From an uncultured Faecalibacterium sp. (lineage in GTDB: Bacteria; Bacillota; Clostridia; Oscillospirales; Ruminococcaceae), in the NCBI GenBank assembly GCA_934547065.1, contig CAKTEF010000001.1, positions 62,001 to 126,000 on the forward strand: a stretch of DNA of 64,000 bases, in the 5' to 3' direction. A program made the position numbers and the translations under genes. The notes under the pieces are model-generated. The model ran no database searches and was not told the origin of the DNA. It saw only the letters and a list, made by a program, of their open reading frames with translations. Position 1 is the first letter of the stretch. Every line of letters begins with the position of its first letter. Positions 1-9,479 of this stretch are shown here, piece by piece.

Positions 1-103
1 GATTTTGTTCAGAACGCCCTGCAATAACATCTGTTTTTCATACGTTTACAGGTTAAGGAAAGACGTGTCGGAATTTTTTGTTTTTTGAAGCGAGGACACC
101 GCC

Positions 104-1057
104 ATGAAGAAATTTTTTCGCAAAAAAATTTTTGCTTTTTTCCTCTCGGCCCTGCTGGTACTGGCCCTTTCCCTGCCCGTTTTTGCAGACATGGGCCCCA
201 AGCCCTCGGTCACACTGAAGCTCTATTTCTACCCGCAGCATCGCTATGCTGTCACCCTGCTGGGCAATACGGCCCTCAACGGCCCCTGGACCGCTCCGGC
301 AGACTACCGGGAGCGGATGGGTTCCCGCGAGGCCTGGGAGGCTTTCCGGAACTACCCCGCCCCCGAGGGCTACTACTTTCTGGGCTATTTTCAGGAATAC
401 CCCGGCATGGCCGACGAGGAGTTCGTCTGGGGCTACTACCCGCCCAACCAATTCTATGTGCTGCTCTACGATCTTGAGACCGGCGTGTTCTACCGCAGCC
501 AGGAGCCGGTGGAGCGCTATGCCTTTTCCAGCGAGTGGCAGGTGCTGCTGGACCCGGCGGACGGCTGGCTCCGGGTCTACCACAACCGGAACGACTCCGA
601 CATCCTGTCCTCCTTTGCCGCGCGGGTGCTCATCACCCTGATTCTGGAGCTGGTATGGGGCACCCTGCTGTTCGGGCTTTGCGGCACGGCCCAGCGCAAT
701 CTGATCGGCAAAGTCAACCTTGTGACCCAGATTTTGCTGAATCTGGGCCTGTGCTACGGCACGCTCTCCCTCGGTCCCCTGTGGGGCAGCTTTCTTTACT
801 TTACGCTGGAGGTCCTGGTGTTCGGCATCGAAGCCTTTGTCTACTGCCGCTGGCTGCCCTGGCCGGAGGGCAGAACGCCCCACCCGGTGCTCTATGCCCT
901 GACGGCGAACCTGTTCTCGTTCGGGGTGGGCTGGGTGCTGAACGAACGCTGCACCAACACGCAGATCCGGCTGATCGGCCTGCTTTGCCTGGTGCTGTGG
1001 TACACCGGGCCGTGGCTGGGCCGGAAACTGCGGCAGCAAGGGCAGAATGCACAATAA
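104..1057 (+). CDS. Membrane protein of unknown function with signal peptide
   Basis: I do not recognise a family. The 317-residue product starts with a basic stretch (MKKFFRKK), a hydrophobic core and a probable signal peptidase site after PVFA (about residue 28). Residues 30-165 are an extracellular region rich in Tyr, Trp and Pro. The C-terminal half (about 170-310) has four or five hydrophobic segments and ends in a basic tail. A GAGG-like site lies upstream of the ATG. The gene stands alone, with a separate promoter for the next gene. Envelope location is an inference; no catalytic motif is visible. Confidence 0.8.
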   Translation: MKKFFRKKIFAFFLSALLVLALSLPVFADMGPKPSVTLKLYFYPQHRYAVTLLGNTALNGPWTAPADYRERMGSREAWEAFRNYPAPEGYYFLGYFQEYPGMADEEFVWGYYPPNQFYVLLYDLETGVFYRSQEPVERYAFSSEWQVLLDPADGWLRVYHNRNDSDILSSFAARVLITLILELVWGTLLFGLCGTAQRNLIGKVNLVTQILLNLGLCYGTLSLGPLWGSFLYFTLEVLVFGIEAFVYCRWLPWPEGRTPHPVLYALTANLFSFGVGWVLNERCTNTQIRLIGLLCLVLWYTGPWLGRKLRQQGQNAQ

Positions 1058-1085
1058 AGCAGAAAAAATTTATTAAAAATCAGTC

Positions 1086-1114
1086 TTGTTGCCCGTCTGG
1101 AATTCCGCTATAAT
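1086..1114 (+). promoter_or_regulatory. Sigma70-type promoter of the ricin-domain gene
   Basis: TTGTTG (1086-1091), a 17-nt spacer and a perfect TATAAT (1109-1114), about 45 nt before the start codon. Confidence 0.6.
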
Positions 1115-1159
1115 AAAGCTGTACATCAGGATTTTTTCCCGGAAAGGAGACACGGACGT

Positions 1160-1747
1160 ATGGCAAAAGCTTCACAGGTCATTTTAATGGAAAACGAATT
1201 TTACCTCATCAAGGCCCCGAATGGAAAGGTGCTGGAGATCAAGAACTTCAACACGGAGAACGGCGCGTCCATCCGTCTGTGGGATTACGCCGGGCATCCG
1301 TGGCAGCAGTGGCAGTTCGTGGACGCTGGCGAGGGCCGCTGGCGGATCAAGAACCGCTTCACCGGCAAATTCATCGACCTTGCCCTGGGCGGCGTGATCG
1401 AGGGTACCTGGCTGCACCAGTGGGGCCGCACCAGCGGGCTGAGCCAGTGCTGGGCACTGGAACCCACCCGCAGCGGCCGCACCCGCATCCGCAATGCGCT
1501 GGCGGATAAGTACATCGACCTTGTGGGCATGAACACCGCCAACGGTGCCCAGGCCCAGATCTGGAACTATGTTTCGGGCGGCAACCAGGAGTGGAATCTG
1601 GTGCGGGTAGACCCCGACACCGCCCGCAGCGATGCCAAGGCAGAGGAGACCCATGACCCGGAGCCGACCCCCTCTCAGCGCAAGCACCAGAACGATCTGG
1701 TCCGCAAGCTGAACAATGCGGGCAAAGGCCGTGCCGCACGCAAATAA
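1160..1747 (+). CDS. Ricin-type beta-trefoil (RICIN) domain protein
   Basis: The 195-residue product is almost entirely one beta-trefoil. It has three repeats of about 45 residues with the lectin pattern of hydrophobic-Asp-Leu plus Q-x-W motifs: WQQWQF near residue 53, a diverged SQCWAL near 93, and NQEWNL near 145. This fold normally binds carbohydrate. The tail (about 155-195) is charged and Lys/Arg-rich. There is no signal peptide or membrane segment, which is odd for a domain usually found in secreted proteins. A GGAAAGGAG site supports the ATG. The gene is monocistronic, with its own promoter and terminator. Confidence 0.8.
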   Translation: MAKASQVILMENEFYLIKAPNGKVLEIKNFNTENGASIRLWDYAGHPWQQWQFVDAGEGRWRIKNRFTGKFIDLALGGVIEGTWLHQWGRTSGLSQCWALEPTRSGRTRIRNALADKYIDLVGMNTANGAQAQIWNYVSGGNQEWNLVRVDPDTARSDAKAEETHDPEPTPSQRKHQNDLVRKLNNAGKGRAARK

Positions 1748-1757
1748 TCACAAAATC

Positions 1758-1801
1758 AAAAAAGGTGTCCCGCAGGGCAGCCTGCGGGGCACCTTTTTTA
1801 T
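1758..1801 (+). terminator. Intrinsic terminator after the ricin-domain gene
   Basis: A hairpin with arms AAAAGGTGTCCCGCAGG and CCTGCGGGGCACCTTTTTT ends in a T run just after the stop codon. Confidence 0.85.
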
Positions 1802-1819
1802 TCTCAGGAGGGCAGTCTT

Positions 1820-2308
1820 ATGAGCGCAGAATTCCCCATGGTGAACACGACGCCGTGCTACTTGGAGCAGGGCGGCCAATGGCTGATGCTCCACCGCGTG
1901 GCCAAGAAAAACGACATGAACCACGACAAATGGATCGGCGTGGGCGGCAAATTTGAGCCGTTTGAAAGCCCGGAGGACTGCCTGCTGCGCGAGGTGCAGG
2001 AGGAAACGGGCCTGACCCTGACACGTTACCGCTGCCGGGGCATCGTGACGTTCATTCTGGGGAACCTGACCGAGTACATGTACCTTTATATCGCCGACGG
2101 CTGGACCGGCGAGCTGGTCCGGGACACCGCCCGCAACGAGGGCGTGCTGGAATGGGTGCCCAAAGAACAGGTGGAGCAGCTGCCCATCTGGGAGGGGGAC
2201 AAAATTTTTATCCGGCTGCTCAGAGAGGAACGGGGGTTCTTCTCGTTGAAGCTGGTGTACGAGGGGGATACGCTGACCGAAGCGGTGTTGGACGGGAAAC
2301 CTTTATAA
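1820..2308 (+). CDS. Nudix hydrolase (MutT-like)
   Basis: The 162-residue protein has an intact Nudix box: a Gly-Gly-Lys-Phe lead at about residues 43-46, then REVQEETGL at about 59-67, matching GX5EX7REUXEEXGU. Such enzymes hydrolyse nucleoside diphosphates linked to another group, often oxidised dNTPs, with Mg2+ held by the glutamates. The Lys-Asn-Asp-Met-Asn-His-Asp-Lys-Trp stretch before the box resembles the 8-oxo-dGTP diphosphatase subgroup, but the substrate cannot be fixed from sequence. A GGAGGG site precedes the ATG. The stop codon runs directly into a dispersed two-hairpin repeat. Confidence 0.88.
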   Translation: MSAEFPMVNTTPCYLEQGGQWLMLHRVAKKNDMNHDKWIGVGGKFEPFESPEDCLLREVQEETGLTLTRYRCRGIVTFILGNLTEYMYLYIADGWTGELVRDTARNEGVLEWVPKEQVEQLPIWEGDKIFIRLLREERGFFSLKLVYEGDTLTEAVLDGKPL

Positions 2309-2356
2309 CTCCCTCCGTCACGGCTTTGCCGTGCCAGCTCCCTCGGAGAGGGAGCC
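2307..2356 (+). repeat. Two-hairpin dispersed repeat, unit 1
   Basis: Hairpin 1 is ACGGC-TTTG-GCCGT and hairpin 2 is GCTCCCTC-GGA-GAGGGAGC. The unit begins inside the stop codon of the Nudix gene. The layout matches units at 2361, 38266 and 54109, but the stem sequences differ. Confidence 0.75.
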
Positions 2357-2360
2357 TTTT

Positions 2361-2412
2361 AGCCTCCCTCATTGAGGGAGGTGGCATCGCGTAAGCGATG
2401 ACGAAGGGAGTT
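2361..2412 (-). repeat. Two-hairpin dispersed repeat, unit 2 (inverted)
   Basis: Read on the minus strand, this has the same layout as unit 1: hairpin 1 ATCGC-TTAC-GCGAT and hairpin 2 CCTCCCTC-AAT-GAGGGAGG. It reaches the stop codon of the convergent PTS gene, so units 1 and 2 fill the whole intergenic space as an inverted pair. Confidence 0.72.
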
Positions 2413-3470
2413 TAATTCAGCTTCAGGTCGCCGTCTTTGATCCAGCCCAGTTTGCGCTCGATCTGGCAGAACACCACGCTGAGCACGGCAGGCAGGACAA
2501 AGCAGATCAGCAGCATGGCCGCCCAGTCCATGGGAGTGATGGCGGTCTTGGTGCCTGCGGCAATGTCGCTGACCCAGCCGGTGTACACGCCGATCTGGCC
2601 CACCAGGCCGCAGGTGCCCATGCCGGACGAGACCGCCGCGCCGTTCATCTCAAAGTGGAACAGGCAGGTGGCCAGCGGGCCGGTGATGGCCGAAGCCAGC
2701 GTGGGGGCGATCCAGATGCGGGGGTTCTTGATGATGTTGCCCATCTGGAGCATGCTGGTCCCCAGGCCCTGGCTCACCAGGCCGCCCACGCCGTTTTCCT
2801 TGTAGCTCATGGCGGCAAAGCCGATCATCTGGGCGCAGCAGCCCGCCACAGCGGCACCACCGGCCAGGCCGGTCAGACCCAGGGCGGCACAGATGGCAGC
2901 CGAGGAGATGGGCAGAGTCAGCGCCACGCCCACGATCACCGACACCAGAATGCCCATCAGGAACGGGGCCTGCTCGGTGGCCCACATGATCAGGGTGCCC
3001 ACCTGGCTGGCCGCTGCGCCGATGGGGGCCGCGATCAGCATGGAAAGGCCCACGCCCGCAAAAATGGTCACCAGCGGCGTGACCAGAATATCGACCCGCG
3101 TCTCCTTGCTCACGGCCTTGCCCAGCTCCGCCGCCACAATGGCGATGATGAGCACGGCCAGCGGGCCGCCTGCTCCGCCCAGGGCGTTGGCCGAGTAGCC
3201 TACCGTGATCAGGCTGAACAGCACCAGCGGCGGGCAGTGCAGCGCCCAGCCGATGGCGCAGGCCATGGCCGGGCCGCTCATGGCCGTGGCGTAGCCGCCC
3301 AGATCCACCAGCGCGTCCAGCCCGGTCTGCTGGCCCAGCGTCTTGATGATGGTGCCGATCAGCAGGCTGGCAAACAGGCCCTGCGCCATGGCACCCAGCG
3401 CCTCGATCAGGTAGCGCTGCGGGGTGATGACGATATCTTTCCGTTTCAAAAACTCTTTCACACTTGACAT
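2412..3470 (-). CDS. PTS IIC-like membrane permease (PTS_EIIC_2 type)
   Basis: The 352-residue polytopic protein has about nine or ten hydrophobic segments rich in Gly/Ala and conserved loops such as GYSANALGGAGGPLAV (about 95-110) and ETRVDILVTPLVTIF. It fits the EIIC family that lacks fused IIA and IIB domains. Substrate is unknown, and no phosphotransfer partners lie nearby, so coupling to the PTS is inferred from family only. A promoter (minus strand TTGCTG-17-TATGAT) lies upstream. The gene converges with the Nudix hydrolase gene. Confidence 0.8.
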   Translation of the reverse strand: MSSVKEFLKRKDIVITPQRYLIEALGAMAQGLFASLLIGTIIKTLGQQTGLDALVDLGGYATAMSGPAMACAIGWALHCPPLVLFSLITVGYSANALGGAGGPLAVLIIAIVAAELGKAVSKETRVDILVTPLVTIFAGVGLSMLIAAPIGAAASQVGTLIMWATEQAPFLMGILVSVIVGVALTLPISSAAICAALGLTGLAGGAAVAGCCAQMIGFAAMSYKENGVGGLVSQGLGTSMLQMGNIIKNPRIWIAPTLASAITGPLATCLFHFEMNGAAVSSGMGTCGLVGQIGVYTGWVSDIAAGTKTAITPMDWAAMLLICFVLPAVLSVVFCQIERKLGWIKDGDLKLN

Positions 3471-3521
3471 TTTGCTTCCGCCTTTCTCTCCCGGCGCTGC
3501 GGCACGGGAACCGTGTCAAGT

Positions 3522-3550
3522 ATCATACCATACACCTGTCAAGACAGCAA
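3522..3550 (-). promoter_or_regulatory. Promoter of the PTS IIC-like gene
   Basis: On the minus strand, TTGCTG (3550-3545), a 17-nt spacer and TATGAT (3527-3522). Confidence 0.5.
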
Positions 3551-3694
3551 GAGAAAACCGCATTTTTCGTCCAAAGAAACAAATTTCACAGCTTTGGACG
3601 CAATGATTCTGCCGTCTGATCCGTTTTTACCGTGGAGCGAAGTTTTTCTCTTGCCTGGCACCCAGTTTCCCCGCGCCGGAGCACGCAAAGCCGA

Positions 3695-3724
3695 TTGACG
3701 GCAGACGGGGGCAGGGTGTATACT
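3695..3724 (+). promoter_or_regulatory. Promoter of the GH25 lysozyme gene
   Basis: TTGACG (3695-3700), an 18-nt spacer and TATACT (3719-3724). Confidence 0.55.
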
Positions 3725-3827
3725 GTAAGAGTGAAATCAGCATTTTTTTCAAATGCATTCAAGATATAAACTATGGGTAGGCAGCCCCGTCGGGCCGTGT
3801 ACCCGCATCGGAGGCAGAGCAAGCGGC

Positions 3828-5309
3828 ATGAAACCTGAATTTTCTTCCCGAACGCATCCCAAGCGCGCCAAGGGCCGCAGCATGGGCCAGGCTGTGGCCG
3901 CCCTGGTCATGGCAGCCGCCCTGGCTGTGGGCGGTGCCGGTACCACCCTGCTGCTGACATCCCAGCCTGCGGGCCTGACCGTGGAGCCTTCGGTCCTGCA
4001 ATGGGAGAGCCGGAAGCCCCTGCCCGGCAACACCCGGACGGAAGCCGCAGCTTCCTCTGCCGCGCAGGAGCCTGAGACGGAGCCTGCTGCGGAAAGCACG
4101 CAGGAACCGGCCGCCGACAGCACGGCTGCGTCCGTGAGCCAGCCGGTTTCGTCTGCCGCGCAGGAGCCGGCTGCGGAGAGCACGCCGGAGCCTGCCCAGC
4201 CGGAGCAAGCACCCGCACCGGCCGACCCCATGGCGGGTGATATCGAAGAAGAAAACTCTCTGCCGCATTTCCTGCCGGAGACCGAGGCCCTGGCGGCGGA
4301 AGACCCGCTGGCCGCACCGGAAGCCGCCGCCGAGGAGACCCCTGCACAGGAGTCCGCGGACGTGCCGCAGACCCCGGCCGGAGAAAACGGCGAGGAAACC
4401 CTGGCCGAAGCCCAGATCAAAACCGAGGACGGCACCGTGCTGTTGACCCCGGAGGAGATCCGCGCCGCGCTGGATGCGGGCACGCTGGACGAAAGCGGGC
4501 TGGAGGCCACCTGCCTGACGCAGGAAAACGGCTTTTTCCAGTGGCTGTGGGAGCTGCTGTTCGGCAAACCGGAAGAACCCAAATATTCCGGCTGGCGCAC
4601 CGACAACGGCAAGACCTATTACTATGACCAGAACACCAACACCCCCGTCACCGGCATCCAGTGCATCGACGGCAGGCTTTATTATTTTGATGCCAGCGGC
4701 GTGCAGCAGCCCGCCACGTTCGGCATCGACGTTTCCAAGTATCAGTCCAACATCAATTGGGAGCAGGTCAAGAGCGCAGGCGTAGAGTTTGCGATCATCC
4801 GCGTAGGCTACCGCGGCTACGGCTCCGGTGCCCTGGTGCAGGACCCCAAGTTTGAGGAGCACTTCACCAACGCCCGCAATGCCGGGATGCGTGTTGGCAT
4901 CTACTGCTTCAGCCAGGCGGTGAACGAGGCCGAGGCCCGCGAGGAAGCTCAGGCCTGCGTTTACGTCCTGAACGGCCGCCTGCTGGACTACCCCATCTAT
5001 TTTGACACCGAAGCCTCCGGTGCCGGCAACGGCCGTGCCGACGGGCTGGGCGTGACCGACCGCACCAAGTGCGCCGTGGCATTCTGTGAGGAAGTCAAGG
5101 CTCTGGGCTATCAGCCCGGCGTGTATGCTTCCACCATCTGGTTCCGCAAGCGGCTGGATATGAGCCAGCTGGGCGGCTATGCCATCTGGAACGCCCACTA
5201 CAACGTAGCCAGCAGTCCCATCGCCTGCAACATGTGGCAGGGCACCTGCACCGCCCGCCTGCCCGGCTACGGCGGTCAGTTGGATGTGAACATCAGCTAT
5301 ATGGGGTAA
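3828..5309 (+). CDS. Secreted GH25 lysozyme with acidic linker and cell-wall-binding repeat
   Basis: I start at 3828, where GGAGG sits 13 nt upstream, giving 493 residues; an in-frame ATG at 3753 lacks a site. A basic N-terminus leads to one membrane segment (about 21-43), either signal or anchor. A long Ala/Glu/Pro/Ser-rich linker follows (about 60-200). Residues 258-300 carry two Trp/Tyr/Gly repeats of the choline-binding type (GWRTDNGKTYYYD, then IDGRLYYFDASG). The catalytic domain starts at FGIDVSKYQ (about 306). YFDTEASG (about 398) holds the family's DxE acidic pair. GH25 enzymes cleave peptidoglycan between MurNAc and GlcNAc. The role is probably wall remodelling. Confidence 0.9.
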   Translation: MKPEFSSRTHPKRAKGRSMGQAVAALVMAAALAVGGAGTTLLLTSQPAGLTVEPSVLQWESRKPLPGNTRTEAAASSAAQEPETEPAAESTQEPAADSTAASVSQPVSSAAQEPAAESTPEPAQPEQAPAPADPMAGDIEEENSLPHFLPETEALAAEDPLAAPEAAAEETPAQESADVPQTPAGENGEETLAEAQIKTEDGTVLLTPEEIRAALDAGTLDESGLEATCLTQENGFFQWLWELLFGKPEEPKYSGWRTDNGKTYYYDQNTNTPVTGIQCIDGRLYYFDASGVQQPATFGIDVSKYQSNINWEQVKSAGVEFAIIRVGYRGYGSGALVQDPKFEEHFTNARNAGMRVGIYCFSQAVNEAEAREEAQACVYVLNGRLLDYPIYFDTEASGAGNGRADGLGVTDRTKCAVAFCEEVKALGYQPGVYASTIWFRKRLDMSQLGGYAIWNAHYNVASSPIACNMWQGTCTARLPGYGGQLDVNISYMG

Positions 5310-5313
5310 CCGC

Positions 5314-6144
5314 ATGGACAAGATCCGCCTGATCGCATCTGATATGGATGCCACCCTGCTGGACGAGCACAGCCGCCTGCCCGCCGGATTTGAGCAGACG
5401 GTCCGCGCCCTGGCGGCGCTGGGCATCCGGTTTGCCCCGGCCAGCGGCCGCCCGCTGTACACGCTGGAGGAACTGTTCCCCACCCTGCGGGACGAACTGG
5501 TGTTCATTGGCGATAACGGCGGTGCCATCCGCTGGCACGGTCAGGACCTGTTCACCTCCGAGATGGACCCCGCAGGCTGGCGCGTCCTGAGCGCCCAGGC
5601 CAGGGCACAGGGCAGTGTTGCCGTGCTCTGCGGGCTGGAAAGCGCCTATGTCGAGCGGCAGTACCGGCAGTACGATGCCGTGATGAAGCAGTTCTACACC
5701 CGTGTGACCTATGTGGACCGGCTGGAAGCCGTCACTTCCCCGGCGGACAAGTTCACCCTTTATTTCCCCCAGCATGATTCCCAGCAGGCCTTTGATGCCG
5801 TCTACCACCGCCTGGATGCGTTTTCCGTCACGGTGGCCGGAGAATGCTGGATCGACATTATGAACGCCGGGGTCACCAAGGGGGCCGCGCTGGAAGTGCT
5901 GGGCCGCACCTGGGACCTGCCGCCGGAAAGCATGATGGCCTTTGGCGATACCTACAACGATGCCGAGATGCTGTGTACCGCAAAATACGGTTTTCTGATG
6001 GAAAACGGCAGTGCTCCACTGCGCCGGAGCGTGCCGTTCCTGGCTCCCTCCAACCGGGAAGCCGGCGTGATGCAGATCCTGCAAAAGGTGCTGGCGCAAA
6101 ACGGCCTTGTCTGCCCCGCAGATTTCACCCCGGCACAGGAATAA
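5314..6144 (+). CDS. HAD-IIB (Cof-type) sugar phosphatase-like hydrolase
   Basis: The 276-residue protein has all four HAD motifs: SDMDATLL with the nucleophile Asp near residue 10, an ASGRP motif II near 45, a Lys-containing motif III (PADKFTL region, or NAGVTKGAAL near 185), and GDTYNDAEML with the metal-binding Asp near 211. The large C2 cap between motifs II and III is typical of Cof enzymes, which remove phosphate from sugar or cofactor phosphates. The gene starts 5 nt after the lysozyme stop, so the two are probably cotranscribed, though no functional link is evident. Confidence 0.87.
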   Translation: MDKIRLIASDMDATLLDEHSRLPAGFEQTVRALAALGIRFAPASGRPLYTLEELFPTLRDELVFIGDNGGAIRWHGQDLFTSEMDPAGWRVLSAQARAQGSVAVLCGLESAYVERQYRQYDAVMKQFYTRVTYVDRLEAVTSPADKFTLYFPQHDSQQAFDAVYHRLDAFSVTVAGECWIDIMNAGVTKGAALEVLGRTWDLPPESMMAFGDTYNDAEMLCTAKYGFLMENGSAPLRRSVPFLAPSNREAGVMQILQKVLAQNGLVCPADFTPAQE

Positions 6145-6153
6145 GAGCAAACG

Positions 6154-6197
6154 AAAAGAGCTGTGATCCGCTTCCCTTGGATCACAGCTCTTTTTTG
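6154..6197 (+). terminator. Terminator after the HAD gene
   Basis: AAAAGAGCTGTGATCC and GGATCACAGCTCTTTTTT form a strong hairpin with a T run. It can also serve dnaJ from the other strand. Confidence 0.85.
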
Positions 6198-6206
6198 ATG
6201 GACAGC

Positions 6207-7382
6207 TTATGCGAACATATCCTTCAGCTTTTTGAAGAAGCCCTTGCGCTTTTCGTAGTTTTCCTCTTTCAGGGTGCCCTCAAATTTCTTCAGGGCATCC
6301 CGCTGGGCCTTGTTCAGCTTCTTGGGGATCTCCACTTCGCACTTGACGTACATATCGCCCCGGCCGCGGCCATTCAGGTACTGGATGCCCTTGCCGCGCA
6401 GGCGGAACGTCGTGCCGCTCTGGGTGCCTTCCGGCACGGTGTACTCCACCTTGCCATCAATGGAGGGCACCGTGATCTCATCGCCCAGCACGGCCTGGCT
6501 GTAAGTGATGGGCACCGTGACCCACACATCATAGCCGTCGCGCTGGAACACCTCGCTGGGGCGCACCGTGACCATCACGATCACATCACCGGCCGGGCCG
6601 CCGTTGGCACCGGCATCGCCCATGCCGCGCAGCGCAAAGCTCTGGTCGTCGTCGATGCCCATGGGGATGGACACCTCCAGCGTTTTCTTGGCTGCCGTTT
6701 TGCCGGAGCCGTGGCACACCTTGCAGGGGTTCTTGACCAGCTTGCCCTTGCCGCCGCAGCGGGAGCAGGGCTGCTGGGTCTGCATCACGCCAAAGGGCGT
6801 GCGCTGCTGGCGGATGACATAGCCCCGGCCGCCGCAGTCCGGGCAGGTCTCCGGGCTGGAACCGGCAGCACAGCCGGAGCCATGGCACTCAGTGCATTCC
6901 TGCTGGCGGGTGATGGTGATGTTCTTCTTGCAGCCGTGTACGGCCTCGTCAAAGCTCAGGGTGATCCGCACGCGGATGTCCTGGCCCTTGCGCGGGGCGT
7001 TGGGGCTGGCCTGGCGGGACGAACCGCCAAAGCCGCCGAAGCCGCCGCCAAAGATATCGCCAAAGATGTCGCCCAGGTCCACACCGTCGCCGCCAAAGCC
7101 GCCGAAGCCGCCCGCGCCGGGGCCGCCGCCGTTCTGAGCCGCATAGGTGGGATCCACACCCGCAAAGCCGTACTGGTCGTACAGCTGGCGCTTTTTCGGG
7201 TCCGAAAGCACCTCGTTGGCCTCGTTGACCTCTTTGAATTTTTCCTCGGCTTCCTTATCGCCGGGGTTATAGTCCGGGTGGTACTTCATTGCCAGCTTGC
7301 GGTAGGCCTTTTTGATCTCCGCATCGGTGGCCGTTTTGGATACCCCCAGCACTTCGTAGTAATCACGCTTTTCCTGTGCCAT
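6207..7382 (-). CDS. dnaJ: Chaperone protein DnaJ
   Basis: The 391-residue protein starts at the [13 protein letters not shown] codon, with a GAGAGGTGAG site upstream. It has a J domain with the HPD motif (residues 35-37), a Gly/Phe-rich linker (about 75-125), four CxxCxGxG zinc motifs between about 150 and 215 ([32 protein letters not shown]) and two C-terminal beta domains. It stimulates the DnaK ATPase and delivers unfolded clients. It is the last gene of the hrcA-grpE-dnaK-dnaJ series. Confidence 0.97.
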   Translation of the reverse strand: MAQEKRDYYEVLGVSKTATDAEIKKAYRKLAMKYHPDYNPGDKEAEEKFKEVNEANEVLSDPKKRQLYDQYGFAGVDPTYAAQNGGGPGAGGFGGFGGDGVDLGDIFGDIFGGGFGGFGGSSRQASPNAPRKGQDIRVRITLSFDEAVHGCKKNITITRQQECTECHGSGCAAGSSPETCPDCGGRGYVIRQQRTPFGVMQTQQPCSRCGGKGKLVKNPCKVCHGSGKTAAKKTLEVSIPMGIDDDQSFALRGMGDAGANGGPAGDVIVMVTVRPSEVFQRDGYDVWVTVPITYSQAVLGDEITVPSIDGKVEYTVPEGTQSGTTFRLRGKGIQYLNGRGRGDMYVKCEVEIPKKLNKAQRDALKKFEGTLKEENYEKRKGFFKKLKDMFA

Positions 7383-7546
7383 ATCCACTCACCTCTCCGG
7401 GAACGCCCTCCCCGGGAAACGCCCCGGTCGGTTCCTCACTCTATAACCAGCAAGAGCCGCCCCGGCAAAACCGGAGCGGCTTTTGCGTTTTCAGCCGGTG
7501 CTGCCGCCCGCCGGTTTGGCCGGGCGCGCACCGTTTGTGTCAAAAT

Positions 7547-9379
7547 TTAGACTTCCTTGAAGTCGGCATCCACAACGCCGTCGTCGTTCGGCTTCTGCTG
7601 GTTGTTGGCTGCACCGGCATCGGGGCCGGGCTGTGCGCCTGCGGCCTGCTGTGCGGCAGCAGCTGCCTGATACATCTTTTCAAAGACGTGGCTCAGGGCA
7701 TCCTGCTTTGCCTTGATGTCGTCGATGGAGCCGGACTGCACGGCGGTCTTGAGCTCAGCCAGCTTTGCCTCGGCCTCGCTCTTGACATCGGCGGGCATCT
7801 TGTCGCCGTTCTCTTTCAGCATCTTCTCGGTCTGGAACACCATCTGGTCGGCACCGTTGCGGATATCGACCTCCTCGCGCTTCTTCTTGTCGTCCGCGGC
7901 AAACTGCTCGGCTTCTTTCACGGCCTTGTCGATATCGTCCTTGGACATATTGGTGGAAGCGGTAATGGTGATGTTCTGCTCCTTGCCGGTGCCCAGATCC
8001 TTTGCGCTGACCTTGACGATGCCGTTGGCATCAATATCAAAGGTCACTTCGATCTGAGGCACGCCGCGGGGAGCCGGAGCAATGCCGTCCAGGTGGAACA
8101 CACCCAGGCTCTTGTTGTCGCGGGCAAACTCACGCTCACCCTGCAGGACGTTGATCTCGACCGAGGGCTGATTATCCGCAGCGGTGGAGAACACCTGGCT
8201 CTTGTGGGTGGGGATGGTGGTGTTGCGCTCGATGATCTTGGTACACACGCCGCCCAGGGTCTCGATGCCCAGGCTCAGCGGGGTGACATCCAGCAGCAGC
8301 AGGCCCTTGACATCGCCCTGCAGAACGCCGCCCTGGATGGCAGCACCGACCGCCACGCACTCATCGGGGTTGATGCCCTTGAACGGCTCGCAGTTCAGCT
8401 CTTTCTTGACGGCATCGTACACGGCGGGGATTCGGGTGGAACCGCCGACCATCAGGACTTTCTTCAGGTCGGAAGCGCGCAGGCCTGCATCCTGCAGAGC
8501 CTTCCGCACAGGGGTCATGGTACGATCGACCAGATCCGCAGTCAGCTCATTGAACTTTGCGCGGGTCAGGGTCATATCCAGGTGCTTGGGGCCAGTGGCA
8601 TCGGCGGTGATAAAGGGCAGGTTGATCTGGGTGCTCATGGCACTGGACAGCTCGATCTTTGCCTTTTCAGCTGCTTCCTTCAGGCGCTGGGCAGCCATCT
8701 TGTCCTTGCGCAGGTCAATGCCGTTCTCCTGCTGGAATGCATCGGCCATCCAGTCGATGATGCGCTGGTCGAAGTCATCGCCGCCCAGGTGGGTATCACC
8801 GTTGGTGGCCAGAACTTCGGTCACGCCGTCGCCCATCTCAATGATGGAGACATCGAACGTGCCGCCGCCCAGGTCGTAGACCATGATCTTCTGGTCGTCC
8901 TCTTTATCAATGCCGTATGCCAGAGAAGCGGCAGTAGGCTCGTTGATGATCCGCTTGACGTTCAGGCCCGCAATGGTGCCTGCGTCCTTGGTGGCCTGGC
9001 GCTGGCTGTCGTTGAAGTATGCGGGAACGGTGATGACAGCCTCGGTCACAGGCTCGCCCAGATAAGCCTCGGCATCTGCTTTCAGCTTCTGCAGGATCAT
9101 TGCGCTGACCTGCTGGGGGGTGTACTCCTTGCCGTTCAGGGTCACCTTGTGGTCGGTGCCCATCTGGCGCTTGATGGAAGAAACCGTGTTCTCCGGGTTG
9201 GTGATGGCCTGGCGCTTTGCCACCTGGCCCACCAGACGGTCGCCGGTCTTGGTAAAGCCGACAACAGACGGGGTGGTGCGTGCGCCCTCAGAGTTTGCGA
9301 TCACAACGGGCTCGCCGCCCTCCATCACAGCCACGCAGCTGTTGGTGGTGCCAAGGTCGATACCAATAATCTTACTCAT
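7547..9379 (-). CDS. dnaK: Molecular chaperone DnaK (Hsp70)
   Basis: The 610-residue protein begins with the signature [18 protein letters not shown]. It carries the second Hsp70 signature [13 protein letters not shown] near residue 166 and the third ([14 protein letters not shown]) near 305. The substrate-binding domain follows, with an Ala/Gln/Gly-rich C-terminus that ends [13 protein letters not shown]. The ATG at 9379 is preferred over the upstream in-frame ATG because GAGGAG lies 8 nt before it. It refolds proteins in an ATP cycle driven by DnaJ and GrpE. A GC-rich hairpin (7459-7486) lies between dnaK and dnaJ. Confidence 0.98.
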   Translation of the reverse strand: MSKIIGIDLGTTNSCVAVMEGGEPVVIANSEGARTTPSVVGFTKTGDRLVGQVAKRQAITNPENTVSSIKRQMGTDHKVTLNGKEYTPQQVSAMILQKLKADAEAYLGEPVTEAVITVPAYFNDSQRQATKDAGTIAGLNVKRIINEPTAASLAYGIDKEDDQKIMVYDLGGGTFDVSIIEMGDGVTEVLATNGDTHLGGDDFDQRIIDWMADAFQQENGIDLRKDKMAAQRLKEAAEKAKIELSSAMSTQINLPFITADATGPKHLDMTLTRAKFNELTADLVDRTMTPVRKALQDAGLRASDLKKVLMVGGSTRIPAVYDAVKKELNCEPFKGINPDECVAVGAAIQGGVLQGDVKGLLLLDVTPLSLGIETLGGVCTKIIERNTTIPTHKSQVFSTAADNQPSVEINVLQGEREFARDNKSLGVFHLDGIAPAPRGVPQIEVTFDIDANGIVKVSAKDLGTGKEQNITITASTNMSKDDIDKAVKEAEQFAADDKKKREEVDIRNGADQMVFQTEKMLKENGDKMPADVKSEAEAKLAELKTAVQSGSIDDIKAKQDALSHVFEKMYQAAAAAQQAAGAQPGPDAGAANNQQKPNDDGVVDADFKEV

Positions 9380-9450
9380 AATGAAAGCTCCTCTCAAATC
9401 AGAACGTTTTGTTTATGTGATGCTCAAGTGTTTGTAAGCGGATGTTTATT

Positions 9451-9473
9451 CAAACTCCCCTGCGGGAGGTTTG
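9451..9473. other. Perfect hairpin between grpE and dnaK
   Basis: CAAACTCCC and GGGAGGTTTG flank a small loop. No T run follows on either strand, so it looks like an mRNA stability or processing hairpin rather than a terminator. Confidence 0.5.
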
Positions 9474-9479
9474 GCCTGT

